64,000 nucleotides of DNA, taken from assembly GCA_963693285.1 (NCBI GenBank), contig OY848920.1:2059135-2123134 (forward strand), read 5' to 3'. The stretch is from Xestospongia muta. Taxonomy: Eukaryota; Porifera; Demospongiae; Haplosclerida; Petrosiidae. Made by a program: the position numbers and the translations under genes. The notes below the pieces were generated by a model. It was not told the origin of the DNA. It saw only the letters and a list, made by a program, of their open reading frames with translations, and searched no databases. The stretch's first letter is position 1; every line of letters starts with the position of its first letter. Below, one piece after another: positions 62,333 through 64,000 of the stretch.

Positions 62333-64000
62333 TATTTACTACAATTGCTATTATTACTTCTTAATATTTTCTCTGTGTATATATTAACATAATAAATTTA
62401 TGATGGTATGAGGTAGTCATATTAATGTAGTTTGAGTGGGAGTAACAACTTTTAATAGCCGATTCAAAAGATGTTTATAAGCCTCATAACTTTTTAGATA
62501 GTTCTTGAAAAAGGATCTTGCAATAAATTTATTTTTAAAAGTTATACAATATTTTGCTCCAAGTTGTAGCAAATCCGGAGCAAAAATAAAATATTATAAT
62601 ATATCAAATTCAACATTTTTAATGTGGCACTAGCAACAGTGCAATTATATGAAATGTGCTTAGCTAGCTGTGTTAGTATACCAGATCAGTGAGTGATATG
62701 CATGAAATATTGGCACAGCTCAGAATATTGCTTAAAAGTAGTAGTTAATACTGCAGTTAAGAAGGATCCTTTACATCAATATGTCATATGGTTGATCATA
62801 AATATAATAACTTCTTTTATTACATGTTTACTCTATATTAGCTATAGAATCTACACACATGATGGTTTAAAAATCTTAATATTTGCATTGTAAATTAATT
62901 GTTAAAATGTTATATGACTGGTCATTGGTAATTAACCACTTTGTAAATAAAAAGGCGTCACATTAAATGAAAATGTACTTTCTATAGTAACATAATACAA
63001 CAATTGACAATAAAAAGACAGAAATCTCAAAAAGGACATAATGCACTTACAATGTTTTGAACATCAACATCTGCTCTATTATTTAGAAGAATAGAAACTG
63101 CTTTTGTATTACCTTTAGAAGTAGCAATATGCAAAGAAGTATTTCCATCCTATTTATAATAAAGAACATACATAAAGAAAATACTATTTAATACTTTAAT
63201 GCAATATCATTCTCACTTGTCATAGCTAATATCTAAGTTATATTCTACTAAAAATAGTCATTTATATCAAATAAAATACTAAGCATTGTTGTGAAAAAAG
63301 TAAAGGTAACAAGAAGAATTTATTTTTCTATCACAAATATTTGTTGACATGAAGTTACTGTAAGACATATCAACGTGATTTAATACCTCACCCCATCACT
63401 AAGGTTGACATGTGCCTTATGTTTAATTAACAAAGCCAATAACTGGTAATCTGCATTAGCAGTTGCATAATGTAGAGGTCCTTTGGAGTACTAAAGTGTA
63501 AGTATAAAAAGAAACTTATGAAATAGTGTAGTAGCATAACCTACAAGGTCTTTACAGTTGACATCAACTTCATAATTTAGTAAAGTTGACACGACAGTTG
63601 TATGCTGATTTAGAGTTGCCCAGTGCAGAGGCTTCCTACAATACTGTGGAGAATACAGAAAATATAATGTGGCATAGTTTAAGATTTTGTTAATTGAAAA
63701 TGACATTAAAAACTAAAATAATAAAATGACATGACAGCATTATAGATATCTGTATAAGTGCATGTACAATCGTTACCAAATCATAAAATATATGCATAAA
63801 TTTATTTCTATATATTGTGCAATTATACCTTGTCAGTGATCTCTTTAAATGCACCTTTCTCTATTAGAAAAGTCACAAGTTGTGGATACCCATTTTTAGC
63901 TGCATAATGTAATGCTGAAACATCATTCTGTGTGTTTGGAATAAGAAATACAAAAGACATGTCAATAAAATGCAATGTTAAAGATATCTGAGGTAAGTGA
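53664..64000 (-). CDS. Gene C: ankyrin - Roc GTPase - COR-like - death domain protein (5' end outside window)
   Basis: 21 exons visible, in coding order from the edge: 63829-63927, 63545-63643, 63392-63490, 63051-63149, 62173-62271, 62025-62120, 60808-60909, 60608-60700, 60405-60503, 60114-60212, 59963-60061, 59542-59640, 58584-58682, 58443-58538, 57655-57765, 57487-57555, 57089-57193, 56795-56893, 54341-56425, 54209-54287, 53664-54007. These give at least 1422 residues. P-loop [22 protein letters not shown] and the death-domain core are kept, with [10 protein letters not shown] for [10 protein letters not shown]. Unlike A and B it has a second run of ankyrin exons upstream of 60909, so the array is longer than in its sisters. 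N-terminus and promoter are not in the window. Confidence 0.83.
54341..56425 (-). other. Gene C: exon with Roc GTPase and COR-like region
   Basis: 695 codons, the same length as in gene B. The first part (ankyrin to GTPase linker) differs most: EMVSPSNPKQFDILKLLDPF against [20 protein letters not shown] in B. The GTPase motifs are unchanged. The difference is confined to a short stretch before the P-loop, while the COR-like part is very close to B. Confidence 0.85.
60808..60909 (-). other. Gene C: chimeric ankyrin exon at the block junction
   Basis: 34 codons. The first two-thirds (KKEEIELAQDSVSLGTDVNYM) match the 111-bp exon type (57655-57765: [21 protein letters not shown]). The end (PTERFMIDM) matches the end of the 87-bp exon type (gene [10 protein letters not shown] at 45232-45318). 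The acceptor lies inside what is coding in the parent exon, making a shorter start. It sits exactly where the duplicated block begins. Confidence 0.78.
60910..62024. other. Long intron of gene C at the block junction
   Basis: 1115 bp without a supported gene. A minus-strand open frame at 61166-61474 has no recognisable features and no counterpart in A or B. The sequence next to 60909 (ATTGCATGTGTACAATATA) resembles the flank of the 111-bp exon in gene B, in line with the origin of the chimeric exon. Confidence 0.5.
62288..62328. repeat. (TA)n run close to a splice acceptor in gene C
   Basis: About 20 TA units lie 17 bp from the acceptor of exon 62173-62271. The pyrimidine tract expected before that acceptor is replaced by alternating purine and pyrimidine. 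Confidence 0.85.

Larger units (their letters stand above)
58443..63927 (-). repeat. Gene C: duplicated block of ankyrin exons
   Basis: The exons at 58443-58538, 58584-58682, 59542-59640, 59963-60061, 60114-60212 and 60405-60503 recur in the same order as 62025-62120, 62173-62271, 63051-63149, 63392-63490, 63545-63643 and 63829-63927. Pairs share diagnostic words, such as [28 protein letters not shown] and [13 protein letters not shown] and B have this set only once. The two sets have diverged in introns, so the duplication is not recent. Confidence 0.85.

Overview
The window is eukaryotic, AT-rich and intron-bearing. Introns are mostly 50-700 bp and keep GT-AG ends. The mix of proteins suggests a sponge, most likely a demosponge such as Amphimedon queenslandica: kinase-less ankyrin-Roc-COR-death-domain proteins in tandem, tandem intronless UDP-glycosyltransferases and secreted fibrinogen-like glycoproteins. 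The species is an inference from gene content, not something I could test.

Layout. (1) 1-3180, + strand: two tandem copies of a secreted fibrinogen-like gene, the first cut by the window edge. (2) 3625-9313, + strand: the C-terminal 11 exons of CDC5L, a spliceosome (Prp19/NTC) component. Its Myb-repeat exons are absent from the 3.6 kb upstream, so the two fibrinogen-like genes probably sit inside a CDC5L intron, unless the assembly is wrong. One CDC5L intron carries a complete hAT-type element with an 8-bp target-site duplication. (3) 9844-23390, + strand: five intronless UDP-glycosyltransferase (UGT) genes at a period of about 3.0 kb, with relics of further copies between them. (4) 25487-64000, - strand: three tandem genes (A, B, C; C runs off the window) for large proteins built as an ankyrin array, a Roc GTPase, a COR-like region and a death domain. 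Each has a first coding exon of about 50 bp (seen for A and B), a run of ankyrin exons of mostly exactly 99 bp, one 2.1-kb exon with the GTPase and COR-like region, and two exons for the death domain.

How the parts relate. The UGT array and the ankyrin-Roc array converge tail to tail. A UGT 3' end with its downstream flank recurs in decayed form between genes A and B, so the block duplicated to make the ankyrin-Roc array once included the end of a UGT. The ankyrin exons are modular: almost all start at the first position of a repeat and have lengths divisible by three, so exons can be gained or lost without a frameshift. Gene C shows this, with a second block of ankyrin exons joined through a chimeric exon. 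The architecture matches DAPK1 without the kinase and CaM-binding parts. A role in cell-death or immune signalling is plausible but not shown by the sequence.

Exon coordinates were derived by hand from splice sites, reading frame and comparison of the three copies. The CDC5L exons sum to 501 codons plus stop, and genes A and B to 1426 and 1428 codons, all without frame breaks.
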